This document shows, piece by piece, positions 16,015 to 24,368 of a DNA stretch of 43,049 nt. Below the pieces are notes generated by a model, which was not told the origin of the DNA, ran no database searches, and worked only from the letters and a program-made list of their open reading frames with translations. The stretch covers positions 1 through 43,049 of the forward strand of contig JAFPWN010000040.1 of NCBI GenBank assembly GCA_017412765.1. Reading direction: 5' to 3'. The position numbers and the translations under genes were made by a program. This DNA comes from Oscillospiraceae bacterium. GTDB lineage: Bacteria > Bacillota > Clostridia > Oscillospirales > Oscillospiraceae. Numbering within the stretch: the first letter of the stretch is position 1; every line of letters begins with the position of its first letter.

Positions 16015-17661
16015 ATGAAAAGAAGAATGAATGTCCTTTTTGCCGCTTTTGAGGCTGTACCGTTCATGAAAACGGGCGGTCTCGGCGACGTTGCGGGCTC
16101 TCTGCCCGAGGCGCTGAACGGCGCCGGCTGCGACGCAAGGGTCATCATGCCCAACTTCTCCGGAATTCCGCAGGAATACCGCGATGAGATGACGCACCTC
16201 TGCGACTTTTATGTGCCGCTTGCGTGGCGCAACCTCTACTGCGGCATCGAGACTCTTACAAGGCGCGGCGTGACGTATTACTTCGTCGATAACGAGTATT
16301 ATTTCAACCGCGGCTCAGCCTACGGCTACTTTGACGACGGCGAGCGCATCGCCTTCTTCTCAAAAGCAGTCGTCGAGGCGATACAGTATCTGCCGGATTT
16401 CCCGGTGGATATCCTCCACGCCAATGACTGGCACACTGCGCTCAGCCCCGTTTTCCTCCGCGAGTTCTACCGCGGCATCGAGGCTTATGACCGCATAAAG
16501 ACTGTTTTCACAGTCCATAATCTTAAGTTCCAGGGTCAGATGTCCGATTACGTCCTTGCGGACGTTCTCGGTCTTGCCGGGATCCCGGCTGCCGCCGATC
16601 AGCTCAGAATGGACAAGGACAGCATTGACTTCATGAAGGGCGCGCTGTGTTACTCCGACGTTCTGACGACGGTATCGCCCACCTATACCGAGGAGGTTCA
16701 GCGCCCGTTCTTCGGCGAGCATCTCGACGGCATCTTCCGCCGCCGCTCCAACGTCCTCTACGGCGTTATGAACGGAATCGACTATTCCGAATGGGATCCT
16801 TCGACCGATCCTTATCTCGTAAACCACTTCTCGAAGGACGATCTTTCCGGCAAAGCTGCGCAGAAGAGAGCGCTCCAGGAGGAGCTCGGCCTTGACGTTG
16901 ACGAGAATATCCCGCTTATCGTCATGATCGGCAGACTCACCGAGCAGAAGGGTCTTGACCTTGTAGCGCGCGTGATCGAGGAGATGCTTTATAAGCCCGT
17001 GCAGCTCGCGGTGCTCGGCACCGGCGACGCGAAGTACGAGGATATGCTGCGCTACTATGCGTGGAAGTTCCCGGGCCGCATGAGCGCGTGCGTCACCTTT
17101 GATAACTCCCTCAGCCACCGTATGTACGCCGGCGCAGATATGCTGCTCATGCCGAGCCTCTTCGAGCCGTGCGGACTGAGTCAGATGATCGCCATGCGTT
17201 ACGGTACGCTGCCCGTAGTACGCGAGACCGGAGGCCTCAAGGACTCCGTAATTCCTTACAACCAGTACACTGGCGAGGGTACCGGATTCTCCTTTGCCAA
17301 CTACAATGCCCACGAGATGCTCTACACCGTTCAGCACGCCGCGGATCTGTTCCGCAGCGATAAGGACGTTTGGAAAAAGCTCCAGACGCAGGCGATGGAG
17401 GCGGATTTCAGCTGGGCAAAGGCCGCGAAGCAGTACGTGGATATCTACGTCGGACTTCAGCCTGACGTCGAGCCGGGCGACCCGGAGCCGGTAAAGACTG
17501 AGGAAAAGCCGAAGAAGGCTCCCGCGAAAAAGCCTGCTGCCGAGAAGAAGCCGACTGCTGAGAAAAAGGCGGCTACTCCGAAAAAGACCGCCGCTGAGAA
17601 AAAGCCGGCGGCAAAAAAGCCCGCAGCCAGGAAAAAGGCAGAGCCAAAAGAGGAAAAATGA
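16015..17661 (+). CDS. glgA: Glycogen synthase (ADP-glucose type, GT5) with lysine/alanine-rich C-terminal tail
   Basis: 548 residues. The GT5 core (about 1-480) extends alpha-1,4-glucan from ADP-glucose: MKTGGLGDVAGSLPEAL at 18-34 holds the KTGGL motif, HANDWHTAL near 136, TVHNLKFQG, and PSLFEPCGLSQMIAMRYGTL as the C-terminal donor-site motif. From about residue 483 an extra ~65-residue tail follows, built from Lys, Ala, Pro and Glu in repeats such as KKPAAEKKPTAEKKAATPKK, resembling histone H1-type disordered tails. Bacterial GlgA normally ends at about 480, so this is an appended element with unknown role (see findings). Last gene of the glycogen operon. Confidence 0.95.
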   Translation: MKRRMNVLFAAFEAVPFMKTGGLGDVAGSLPEALNGAGCDARVIMPNFSGIPQEYRDEMTHLCDFYVPLAWRNLYCGIETLTRRGVTYYFVDNEYYFNRGSAYGYFDDGERIAFFSKAVVEAIQYLPDFPVDILHANDWHTALSPVFLREFYRGIEAYDRIKTVFTVHNLKFQGQMSDYVLADVLGLAGIPAAADQLRMDKDSIDFMKGALCYSDVLTTVSPTYTEEVQRPFFGEHLDGIFRRRSNVLYGVMNGIDYSEWDPSTDPYLVNHFSKDDLSGKAAQKRALQEELGLDVDENIPLIVMIGRLTEQKGLDLVARVIEEMLYKPVQLAVLGTGDAKYEDMLRYYAWKFPGRMSACVTFDNSLSHRMYAGADMLLMPSLFEPCGLSQMIAMRYGTLPVVRETGGLKDSVIPYNQYTGEGTGFSFANYNAHEMLYTVQHAADLFRSDKDVWKKLQTQAMEADFSWAKAAKQYVDIYVGLQPDVEPGDPEPVKTEEKPKKAPAKKPAAEKKPTAEKKAATPKKTAAEKKPAAKKPAARKKAEPKEEK

Positions 17662-17664
17662 TAA

Positions 17665-17699
17665 AAAAGAGCTGTGAGTCAATTCACAGCTCTTTTATT
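17665..17699. terminator. Terminator of the glycogen operon, shared with the convergent gene
   Basis: AAAAGAGCTGTGA (17665-17677) pairs perfectly with TCACAGCTCTTTT (17684-17696), loop GTCAAT. The right arm holds the stop codon and last codons of the flavodoxin-like gene on the other strand. Confidence 0.92.
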
Positions 17700-18241
17700 T
17701 CGTTCTGCGCCGCGAGCAGTATCGCCTCGGGGTCGGCGCCGTCAATGTCGAGCCCGAGCGCCTTTATGAGCTTTACCTCACTGATGCCGTAATAGCCCTG
17801 CGCGAGCGCCCTGACGTAGCCGAAGCCGAACTCCTCGGGGAAGTAGAAGCCGCCGGCGGTCGTGACGTAGGTGAGCTTTTTGGCGCGGCACAGCCCCTGC
17901 GGGATCCCCTCGGGCGTGTAGACGAAGGTCACGCCGAGGACGTTTACCTGCTCAAAATACTGCTTGAGCGCGGCGGGAAAGGACAGATCCCAGAAAGGCG
18001 CGGCGATAACGATCTCGTCAGCCGCGGCAAACTGCCTCGCAAGACTGAAAGCCGGAGCGTCGAAGTCGCGCGCGGCGATGAGAGCGTCGCGCCCGGCTAA
18101 AAACTGCGCGTCCGCGGTCGGAAATGAGATCGTATCGAGCCGGACTTCCTCGATTATGTCATTCAAGGTCGAGAGATAGGTTTCCGCAAGGCGCCTCGTG
18201 CGGGACTCCGCGCGGACGCAGGCATTTATAAACAGCGTCAT
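17684..18241 (-). CDS. Flavodoxin-fold NAD(P)H-dependent oxidoreductase (azoreductase/quinone reductase-like)
   Basis: 185 residues with the flavodoxin-like fold of the AzoR/NQO1 group: early strand MTLFINACVRAESRTRRLAE with the FMN phosphate loop (ACVRAESRTRRL), AADEIVIAAPFWDLSFPAAL carrying the typical 'aPmwnfs.P..LK' pattern, and VTTAGGFYFPEEFGFGYV near the isoalloxazine site. It probably binds FMN and performs two-electron reduction of quinones or azo compounds. No operon partner; it ends inside the shared terminator. Confidence 0.85.
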   Translation of the reverse strand: MTLFINACVRAESRTRRLAETYLSTLNDIIEEVRLDTISFPTADAQFLAGRDALIAARDFDAPAFSLARQFAAADEIVIAAPFWDLSFPAALKQYFEQVNVLGVTFVYTPEGIPQGLCRAKKLTYVTTAGGFYFPEEFGFGYVRALAQGYYGISEVKLIKALGLDIDGADPEAILLAAQNEIKEL

Positions 18242-18379
18242 CTGAACACCTCCGTTTTGAAGAGTATAGCATATTTTGCGAGGAAAGAGAAGGAGAAATT
18301 CAAAGAGAAAGCTTTTCGGAAAGAGCCGCCTTGTCTGACCGAATTTTGCTGCGGCTGGGCAAGCTTTGCATTGAAAACC

Positions 18380-18408
18380 TTGTGCAGAAGCCTTAAAAGT
18401 GTTATAAT
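18380..18408 (+). promoter_or_regulatory. Promoter upstream of the structured leader and GH88 gene
   Basis: TTGTGC (18380-18385), 17 bp, TATAAT (18403-18408). Predicted start near 18415. Confidence 0.6.
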
Positions 18409-18414
18409 ATAAAA

Positions 18415-18553
18415 CTCCGGCAAAGGGATTGACAAACTATGAAAACTGCGGCTAAGCTCATACATACAGGATAAGTCTGCGCAGTTTAATCGAATAATGT
18501 AAATAACGCACTGATACGGACGGACAAGCGCTCGTCTGCGTCGGTGCGTTTTT
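18415..18553 (+). ncRNA. Candidate structured leader or small RNA ending in a terminator
   Basis: Between the promoter and the GH88 gene lie two hairpins. The first pairs AAACTGCG (18443-18450) with CGCAGTTT (18480-18487) around about 29 nt. The second pairs ACGCAC (18506-18511) with GTGCGT (18544-18549), with an imperfect inner GACGGAC/GTCTGCGTC stem, and runs into TTTTT: a terminator. A tiny frame at 18439-18474 (M-K-T-A-A-K-L-I-H-T-G, after AAAGGGA) could be a leader peptide. I recognise no known riboswitch class. It could attenuate the GH88/DUF2264 operon or be an independent small RNA. Apart from this and the promoter, 18242-18593 shows no gene. Confidence 0.4.
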
Positions 18554-18593
18554 AGTATATATAAAAGCCGGAAACGGCGTGAAAGGAGAAAAA

Positions 18594-19694
18594 ATGGATT
18601 GGCAAACGCTTCTTGACAGGCTGCACGATAAAGGTCTTACCGTGACCGCCCGCAGTATGCATAAGATCCCTTACACAACGGAAAAGGGCGTTTTTGATGA
18701 TCTCTCGGAGAGCAATATCTCGTGGTGGACGAACGGCTTTTGGGCAGGTCTGCTGTGGCAGTTCTACGGCGCTTACGGAGGCGAGATCCTCCGGAAGGCG
18801 GCCGAAGAGGTGGAAGAAAAGCTGGACAAGGTGTTTCTTCTACCCCAGGGGATGGACCATGACAGCGGCTTTCGATGGCTGCCGACCGCCGGCGCAAATT
18901 ACACGCTGACCGGCTCGGAGGATTCGAGGAGACGGCTGCAGCTTGCGGCGAACGATCTTGCCGGGCGCTTTAACCCGGCGGGAAACTTTATCCGAGCCTG
19001 GAATGACAGCGGCGACGGTAAGACCGCGGGCTGGGCGATCATCGACTGCATGATGAACCTGCCGCTTCTGTACAGGGCAAGCGAGCTGCTGAACGACCCG
19101 CGCTTTCGGCTGATCGCCGTGCGCCACGCGTCTACTGCCGGGAAAGCCTTTGTTCGCGCGGATGGCTCGGTCTGCCACATCGTCGCCTTTGACCCGAACA
19201 CAGGCGAGCGCCTTTGCAGTCTCGGCAGGCAGGGCTTCGGCCACGGTTCCTCCTGGACACGGGGCCAGGCCTGGGCGCTTTACGGCTTTACGCTTTCCTA
19301 TCTGCACACCGGCGAGAGAGACTATCTGCTGACCGCGGTCAAAGTCGCTGACCGCTTCCTCCAGCGTATTCCCGGCAGCGGTCTGATCCCCGTGGATTTC
19401 GACCAGCCCGCGGCGACGGCTTATGAGGACTCCACCGCGGCAGCCATCGCGGCCTGCGGTCTGATCGAGCTTGCCGAAGCGGCGCGGGATCCCGGCTATC
19501 GGGAAGCCACGCTCAGGCTGCTCACGGCGCTTGCGGAAAAGCGCCTCAACCTGGACGAAGACTGCGACCATCTGCTGGAAAAATGCACGGCGGCTTATCA
19601 TGACGCCAGGCATGAATTTGCGATCATCTACGGCGACTATTATTTCACGGAAGCTGTGATGAAGCTCTGCGGAAAGGAGACCTTCCTTTGGTAA
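18594..19694 (+). CDS. GH88 unsaturated glucuronyl/rhamnogalacturonyl hydrolase
   Basis: 366 residues from ATG 18594, chosen because AAAGGAG lies just upstream; a GTG at 18579 would sit on the ribosome site itself. GH88 enzymes remove the unsaturated 4,5-uronic acid left on oligosaccharides after lyase attack on pectin or glycosaminoglycans, by hydration of the double bond. Seen: WWTNGFWAGLLWQFYGA at 44-60, Asp88 in QGMDHDSGFR, Asp151 in WAIIDCMMNLPLLY (positions equal to the catalytic pair of known GH88 enzymes) and GHGSSWTRGQAWALYG. No signal peptide, so cytoplasmic. The stop overlaps the next gene by 7 bp. Confidence 0.93.
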   Translation: MDWQTLLDRLHDKGLTVTARSMHKIPYTTEKGVFDDLSESNISWWTNGFWAGLLWQFYGAYGGEILRKAAEEVEEKLDKVFLLPQGMDHDSGFRWLPTAGANYTLTGSEDSRRRLQLAANDLAGRFNPAGNFIRAWNDSGDGKTAGWAIIDCMMNLPLLYRASELLNDPRFRLIAVRHASTAGKAFVRADGSVCHIVAFDPNTGERLCSLGRQGFGHGSSWTRGQAWALYGFTLSYLHTGERDYLLTAVKVADRFLQRIPGSGLIPVDFDQPAATAYEDSTAAAIAACGLIELAEAARDPGYREATLRLLTALAEKRLNLDEDCDHLLEKCTAAYHDARHEFAIIYGDYYFTEAVMKLCGKETFLW

Positions 19695-20811
19695 GACAAG
19701 ACTGGCTCACCCTGATGCTGAAAATCGCCGATCCCGTTCTGCACGACCTGGCGGCGCGCAGACTGCACGAAACCCTTCCGGTGGAAAAGCCGGATCGGAG
19801 CATGTACGCCCATCTGGAGGCCTTTGGAAGAACGATGACGGGCATTTCTCCCTGGCTTGCCCTGGAGGGGCTGACCGGGGAAGAGGCTGAACTGCAAAAA
19901 CGCTACCGCGCCCTTGCGGCGGCGTGTATGGATGCTGCAACAGACCCGGAGTCTCCGGATCATATGAACTTCTCCGAAGGTTACGGACAGTCGCTTGTGG
20001 ACACGGCTTTCCTCGCGCATGTGATCCTTCGCGCGCCGGACGCGCTGTACCGAACGCTGGACAAGCGCGTGCGGCATAACATCGCCGAGGCGCTGCGTGC
20101 GGCAGACGCTTTGAGCCCTTCCCGTCGAATTGGCTTTTTTTCTCCGCGATGATCGAGGCGGCGCTTCTTATCATGGGCGAGGCATATGACCCCGCTCCTG
20201 TGGACCGGGCCATCGACGCCTTTGAGAAGTGGTATGTAGGGGACGGCGCCTATGGAGACGGGGAGCGTTTTCATTTCGACTATTACAACAGCTTTGTCAT
20301 CCACCCGATGTACGTGGATGTGCTGGAGGCCTTTTCCGAATGCGGAGCGCGATACGCGGCGCTGCTGCCCACCGTGAAGAAGCGCGCCTCCCGCTATGCC
20401 GAGATCCTGGAACGCATGATCGCGCCGGACGGGACATATCCGATCCTCGGGCGCTCGATCAGCTATCGCTTCGGCGCGTTTCACGGCCTCGCCCATGCCG
20501 CGCTGACCGACAATCTGCCGGAGAAACTGCTGCCCGCCCAGGTGCGCTGCGCTCTGTCGGCCGTCCTCGCAAGGACAAGCGCAGAGGGAATGTTCGACGA
20601 AAAAGGATTTCTGAGGACAGGCGTCAGCGGCAGCCAGCCCTCTCTCGGCGAGGGCTATATCTGCACGGGAAGCCTCTATCTGTGCCAGGCCGTGTTTCTG
20701 CCGCTGGGGCTTGCCCCGCAGCACCCCTTCTGGAGTGCGCCCGAAGAAGCCTGGACAAGCAAAAAAATCTGGTCCGGTCTCGACCTGCCCTTCGATTGCG
20801 CGGTGGACTGA
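19688..20811 (+). pseudogene. DUF2264 family protein, split by a single-base frameshift
   Basis: Start TTG at 19688 (AAAGGAG 8 bp upstream), overlapping the GH88 gene. The first frame runs 19688-20152 and leaves the family sequence after ALRAADALSP; the continuation NWLFFSAMIEAALLIMGEAY lies in the -1 frame and runs to the stop at 20811. The whole span is one base short of 375 codons, so losing one C in the AGCCCTTCCC region near 20117-20125 explains the break. Together the halves cover a near full-length DUF2264 protein (about 370 residues; HMNFSEGYGQSLVDTAFLAH, GDGERFHFDYYNSFVIHPMY, GRSISYRFGAFHGLAHAAL). Its fold resembles alpha-barrel sugar hydrolases, and it is often near pectin-related genes. 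It may be a real pseudogene, a sequencing error in a C-run, or less likely recoding. Confidence 0.8.
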
Positions 20812-20880
20812 AGACCGGCACGGGACGATCCGAAATCGAGAAATTGGAAAAACTGCTGTTCTGAACACGGGAAAGGACAG

Positions 20881-20983
20881 AAAAGGGTCACAGGTTCGAG
20901 TCGCTCAAGCTTACAAAAAAGAAAACCGGGAACAATCTGTTCCCGGTAAACTGTTGGTGGACGATACAGGACTCGAACCTGTG
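20881..20983. repeat. 103-bp direct repeat, copy 1 (tRNA 3' half plus terminator)
   Basis: Repeats 21026-21128 with four mismatches (in 20901-20908 and at 20935). It includes GGGTCACAGGTTCGAG (plus strand copy of a T-arm), an inverted-repeat terminator ACCGGGAACA...TGTTCCCGGT and the reverse complement of the last 29 nt of tRNA-Val. No protein-coding gene is seen in 20812-21099. Confidence 0.85.
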
Positions 20984-21013
20984 GCGACGGATGCGAAGCA
21001 TCCTGCACGCCGC
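20955..21013 (-). pseudogene. tRNA remnant: 3' half of a tRNA sharing T-arm and acceptor with tRNA-Val
   Basis: On the minus strand 20983-20955 is identical to the T-arm and acceptor end (including CCA) of tRNA-Val at 21128-21100. Upstream of it a hairpin GGATGCTTCGCATCC stands where the anticodon arm would be, but no D-arm or 5' acceptor follows (the sequence turns AT-rich near 21015). So this is a broken tRNA gene or the footprint of a past recombination at the tRNA. Confidence 0.65.
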
Positions 21014-21025
21014 AATAATTAAAAT

Positions 21026-21128
21026 AAAAGGGTCACAGGTTCGAGCCGCCCAAACTTACAAAAAAGAAAACCGGGAACAGTCTGTTCCCGGTAAACTGTT
21101 GGTGGACGATACAGGACTCGAACCTGTG
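21026..21128. repeat. 103-bp direct repeat, copy 2, ending inside tRNA-Val
   Basis: Second copy of 20881-20983, offset 145 bp, overlapping the 3' third of the intact tRNA-Val. Confidence 0.85.
21070..21092 (-). terminator. Terminator of tRNA-Val
   Basis: Perfect 10-bp stem ACCGGGAACA/TGTTCCCGGT with a 3-nt loop; on the minus strand it is followed by TTTCTTTTTT. A near-copy sits at 20925-20947 in repeat copy 1. Confidence 0.9.
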
Positions 21129-21176
21129 ACCCTCCGCACGTCAAGCGGATGCTCATACCAGCTGAGCTAATCGTCC
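21100..21176 (-). tRNA. tRNA-Val (anticodon GAC)
   Basis: 77-nt cloverleaf on the minus strand: acceptor GGACGAT/ATCGTCC, D-arm GCTCAGCTGGTATGAGC, anticodon stem TCCGC/GCGGA with loop TTGACGT giving GAC, T-arm ACAGGTTCGAGTCCTGT and encoded CCA. Confidence 0.96.
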
Positions 21177-21188
21177 GAAAGCTTATAT

Positions 21189-21217
21189 ATAATAGCAGAA
21201 AAAGCGCGGTGTGTCAA
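21189..21217 (-). promoter_or_regulatory. Promoter of tRNA-Val
   Basis: On the minus strand TTGACA (21217-21212), 17 bp, TATTAT (21194-21189): close to consensus. Confidence 0.8.
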
Positions 21218-21229
21218 TACCCTGATCAA

Positions 21230-21264
21230 AAAAATTTTGGGTCTGCCGAAGCAGACCCAAAAAC
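21230..21264 (-). terminator. Terminator of the RNase Y gene
   Basis: TTTTGGGTCTGC/GCAGACCCAAAA with a TTCG tetraloop on the minus strand, followed by seven T. It separates rny from the tRNA-Val promoter. Confidence 0.92.
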
Positions 21265-21265
21265 C

Positions 21266-22807
21266 TTATTTTGCGTATTCAACTGCCTTTGTCTCGCGGA
21301 AAAGATTGACCTTGATCTGACCGGGATATTCAAGCTCGGACTCGATCTTGTTTGCGATATCGCGGGCGAGAATGACCATATCGTCCTCGCTGACCTCCTC
21401 GGGCTTGACCATGATGCGGATCTCACGGCCGGCCTGAATCGCGTAGCAGCTATCGACGCCCTTGAAGCCCTTTGTGAGCTCCTCAAGCTGGGTAAGACGC
21501 TTGATGTAGTTCTCGATGTTCTCGCGTCTTGCGCCGGGACGAGCGGCGCTGATGGTGTCTGCCGCCTGAACGAGGACAGCAATGAAGGAGTGGGGCTCGA
21601 CGTCACCGTGGTGAGCCTCTATCGCGTGGATGACCTCTTCCGATTCCTTGTAGCGGCGAGCAAGCTCGACACCGAGCTGGACGTGGCTGCCCTCCATCTC
21701 GTGATCGACAGCCTTGCCGAGATCGTGGAGAAGTCCGGCGCGCTTGGCGAGCTGAACGTCAATGCCGAGCTCGGAAGCGAGCAGACCGCAAATATATGCG
21801 ACCTCTTTTGAGTGATTGAGGACGTTCTGACCGTAGCTTGTGCGGTACTTCATACGGCCGAGGAGCTTTATAAGCTCCGGATGGAGATTGCGGACGCCGG
21901 TCTCAAAGACCGCCTTCTCGCCCTCCTGCTTAATGGTGGCGTCAACCTCGTTTTTCGCCTTCTGTACCATCTCCTCGATGCGGGCGGGATGGATTCTGCC
22001 GTCAAGAATGAGCTTTTCAAGCGCAATGCGCGCAATTTCACGGCGAACGGGGTCAAAGGAGCTGATCGTTATCGCCTCCGGAGTATCGTCGATGATAAGA
22101 TCAACGCCGGTGAGCTGCTCGATAGAACGGATGTTGCGGCCCTCGCGGCCGATGATGCGGCCCTTCATCTCATCATTCGGAAGGGCGACTACGGAAACTG
22201 TGCTCTCTGCGACGAGATCCGCGCTGAGACGCTGGATCGCAAGCGTGATGTACTCTCTTGCCTTGGAGTCGGCTTCGTCCTTAAGATTCTGCTCGATCTC
22301 CTTGATCTTCATGGCAGCCTCGTGCGTGACCTCGCTCTCGACGGAGGAGATGAGGTACTGCTTAGCCTCTTCTACGGTGTAGCCGGAGATGCGCTCGAGA
22401 ACCTCAAGCTCGCTCTTCTTGAGGAGGTTCAGCTCTTCACGCTGCTGGTCAAGACCTGCAAGCTTCTGGGAAATCTGATCGTTTTTCTTTTCAAGGTTTT
22501 CGGTTTTCTTATCAAGGGCTTCTTCTTTTTGCTGAAGACGGCGCTCCTGCTTGGAGAGCTCGCTTCTGCGCTCTTTTACCTCCCGCTCGTATTCGGTGCG
22601 GGATGCGTGTATCTCTTCACGTGCCTCAACTATCGCCTCGCGCTTTTTGGCTTCGGCGGACTTGATAGCCTCGTTGATGATCTTTTTGGCTTCGTCCTCG
22701 GCAGAGCCGATTTCCTTCTCAGCGATGCTCTTGCGGTAGGCAAAACCGCCGAAGAAGCACGCTGCGCCGACAAGGACGGTGACGATGCTCATAATGATCC
22801 ATGGCAT
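21266..22807 (-). CDS. rny: Ribonuclease Y
   Basis: 513 residues from ATG 22807; an upstream GTG at 22816 is only 1 nt from GGAGG and is rejected. RNase Y is the membrane-bound endonuclease that starts mRNA decay in many Bacillota. Order: N-terminal membrane segment ([20 protein letters not shown]), a long Lys/Glu-rich coiled coil to about 185, a KH domain ([20 protein letters not shown]), then an HD domain ([26 protein letters not shown]) and the C-terminal domain. Length is that of the family (about 515-520). Single-gene transcription unit with its own promoter and terminator. Confidence 0.97.
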   Translation of the reverse strand: MPWIIMSIVTVLVGAACFFGGFAYRKSIAEKEIGSAEDEAKKIINEAIKSAEAKKREAIVEAREEIHASRTEYEREVKERRSELSKQERRLQQKEEALDKKTENLEKKNDQISQKLAGLDQQREELNLLKKSELEVLERISGYTVEEAKQYLISSVESEVTHEAAMKIKEIEQNLKDEADSKAREYITLAIQRLSADLVAESTVSVVALPNDEMKGRIIGREGRNIRSIEQLTGVDLIIDDTPEAITISSFDPVRREIARIALEKLILDGRIHPARIEEMVQKAKNEVDATIKQEGEKAVFETGVRNLHPELIKLLGRMKYRTSYGQNVLNHSKEVAYICGLLASELGIDVQLAKRAGLLHDLGKAVDHEMEGSHVQLGVELARRYKESEEVIHAIEAHHGDVEPHSFIAVLVQAADTISAARPGARRENIENYIKRLTQLEELTKGFKGVDSCYAIQAGREIRIMVKPEEVSEDDMVILARDIANKIESELEYPGQIKVNLFRETKAVEYAK

Positions 22808-22907
22808 GAAATACACACCTCCTTCTTATTAAATTGTGCTATTATCAAGGATTAAGATGAACAATCCGCATAATTGTGTACAAAATCCCACTAATACCAT
22901 CCTAATT

Positions 22908-22936
22908 ATTTTATACTTTGGCGGTAATTATGTCAA
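22908..22936 (-). promoter_or_regulatory. Promoter of rny
   Basis: On the minus strand TTGACA (22936-22931), 17 bp, TAAAAT (22913-22908). It stands back to back with the plus-strand promoter at 22944. Confidence 0.75.
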
Positions 22937-22943
22937 GAAGAAA

Positions 22944-22973
22944 TTGCGCGGACGCAATATATTGTGGTAGAAT
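22944..22973 (+). promoter_or_regulatory. Promoter of the HD-domain gene
   Basis: TTGCGC (22944-22949), 18 bp, TAGAAT (22968-22973), 26 bp before the ATG. Confidence 0.55.
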
Positions 22974-22999
22974 AGTAAAAAAAACCACGGAGGCGAAAA

Positions 23000-23590
23000 A
23001 TGAGACCGACTGAATTTCTCGAAATAATGCACCTGACAGAGCGCCTGAAGGACACTATCCGCCACTGCACGACCTCAAAGGGGCGCCCTGAGAGCGTGGC
23101 CGAGCACTCATGGCGCATATCGCTTATGGCGATGCTGCTGCGCGACGAATTTCCCGAGGCGGACATGGCGAAGGTCACGGAGATGTGCCTCATCCACGAC
23201 CTCGGAGAGTGCTTTACGGGCGACATACCGACTTTTCTGAAAACGAAGTCGGACGAAAAACTAGAAGCAAGGCTCCTTTCCGATTGGGTGGACTCGCTTC
23301 CGCCGGAGCTGTCGGCGCGTATGCGGGCGCTCTACGCAGAGATGGACGCGATGGAGAGCGCCGAGGCGAAAATATACAAGGCGCTCGACCGCTTCGAGGC
23401 GGTCATACAGCACAACGAGTCCCCGATCTCGACGTGGGCTGAGAACGAATACACGCTGAACCGGGTCTATGGGAATGAAAACGCAGAGTTTCACCCGTGG
23501 CTGAAGGCTTTGCGCACGGAAATGCTCAGAGAAACGGACGAGAAGATCGCCCTATCCCGCGATGCCGAGGGTAATGTACAGAACGCCTAA
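23000..23590 (+). CDS. HD domain protein, YfbR/HDDC2-like 5'-deoxynucleotidase
   Basis: 196 residues. An HD fold with metal ligands in VAEHSWRISLMAMLL (His), CLIHDLGECFTGD (His-Asp) and a later Asp (YKALDRFEAVIQHNE). The spacing fits the HD_3 group (bacterial YfbR, human HDDC2), which removes phosphate from deoxynucleoside monophosphates in the cytoplasm. The substrate is inferred from the family. The 3' end overlaps the convergent YhhN gene by 39 bp. Confidence 0.82.
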   Translation: MRPTEFLEIMHLTERLKDTIRHCTTSKGRPESVAEHSWRISLMAMLLRDEFPEADMAKVTEMCLIHDLGECFTGDIPTFLKTKSDEKLEARLLSDWVDSLPPELSARMRALYAEMDAMESAEAKIYKALDRFEAVIQHNESPISTWAENEYTLNRVYGNENAEFHPWLKALRTEMLRETDEKIALSRDAEGNVQNA

Positions 23591-24214
23591 GAGATAGGCG
23601 AGCATGACCGTAAAATGGCGCTTCGGCACGATATCGCGCCGGGAGTGGTAGCGCACGATGAACAGGGCGCAGTCGGAGAGAAAGAACAGCGCCGCGCCGA
23701 CGTAGGCGATAACGGCGCCCTTTTCGGCTCCGGACAGTGCGAGCATGAGCGCAAAGACGTTCATAGTCGCGTTAGCTATGAGGTAGAGGTACATCGGAAC
23801 GACCATCGGCTTCGGCGTAGTGTCTTTTATCGCGCGGATGACCCACAGCCCCGCGGCGTAATAAATAAGCGCGACCGGCACGATGACGAAGTATGGCACC
23901 GAGGCAAAATCGACCCTCTCCGCGTAGACGAGAATGAAAAGAATGTGCGCGATGGCGAAGGATACGCCGCCGGCGGTAAACCAGCCGTGTCCCTTCGGTA
24001 TGAGCAGAACGTCCCCGAGCCAGCAGGCGATGAGAGCGAGCGAAAGCCAGCTTACGCGAAAATCGGACGAAACGAGCGAATATGCCGCGAGAAAAGCGAG
24101 AAGAAAAGGCTTTGTTATACCCCGCAGACGCTTATCATCGCGCCAGGAGGCGTAAAGGTGAAGAACTGAGGTAAGGACGAAAATGGTGAGCAGCAGTGTT
24201 TTAATATCCGGCAT
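23552..24214 (-). CDS. YhhN family membrane protein (TMEM86/lysoplasmalogenase-like)
   Basis: 220 residues from ATG 24214, preceded by AGAGGTGA; the GTG at 24223 overlaps that site. Eight hydrophobic segments cover nearly the whole protein. SLALIACWLGDVLLI and LFFLSDCALFIVRYH carry the two conserved acidic positions (GD and SD) of the YhhN/TMEM86 family, whose animal members hydrolyse the vinyl ether of lysoplasmalogens. Plasmalogens do occur in anaerobic clostridia, so a lipid role is plausible but unproven. Confidence 0.85.
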   Translation of the reverse strand: MPDIKTLLLTIFVLTSVLHLYASWRDDKRLRGITKPFLLAFLAAYSLVSSDFRVSWLSLALIACWLGDVLLIPKGHGWFTAGGVSFAIAHILFILVYAERVDFASVPYFVIVPVALIYYAAGLWVIRAIKDTTPKPMVVPMYLYLIANATMNVFALMLALSGAEKGAVIAYVGAALFFLSDCALFIVRYHSRRDIVPKRHFTVMLAYLLGVLYITLGIAG

Positions 24215-24302
24215 TATTATCACCTCTTGAACATTATAACAGAAAATGTCTGTTTTTCATAGATATATTTCTTCCTTTTGCACAAAAAATACGAAAAAAC
24301 TG

Positions 24303-24331
24303 TTGTCAATTCCGAAACTATAATCTATAAT
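24303..24331 (+). promoter_or_regulatory. Promoter of the GH3 gene
   Basis: TTGTCA (24303-24308), 17 bp, TATAAT (24326-24331): strong match. Confidence 0.78.
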
Positions 24332-24368
24332 ATAATTTAGTGTGATTATATTCATTGGAGGGATACGA

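Noticed and set aside
18439-18474. Eleven-residue leader peptide as a separate gene
   Set aside because: Too short to support on its own; kept only as a possibility inside the leader feature.
20955-21013. A second functional tRNA
   Set aside because: Only the T-arm, acceptor 3' strand and a hairpin are present; no D-arm or 5' acceptor strand can be formed.
21812-22855. 347-codon plus-strand frame opposite rny
   Set aside because: Antisense to the coiled-coil and KH region of RNase Y; the apparent hydrophobic stretches come from reversed Lys/Glu codons.
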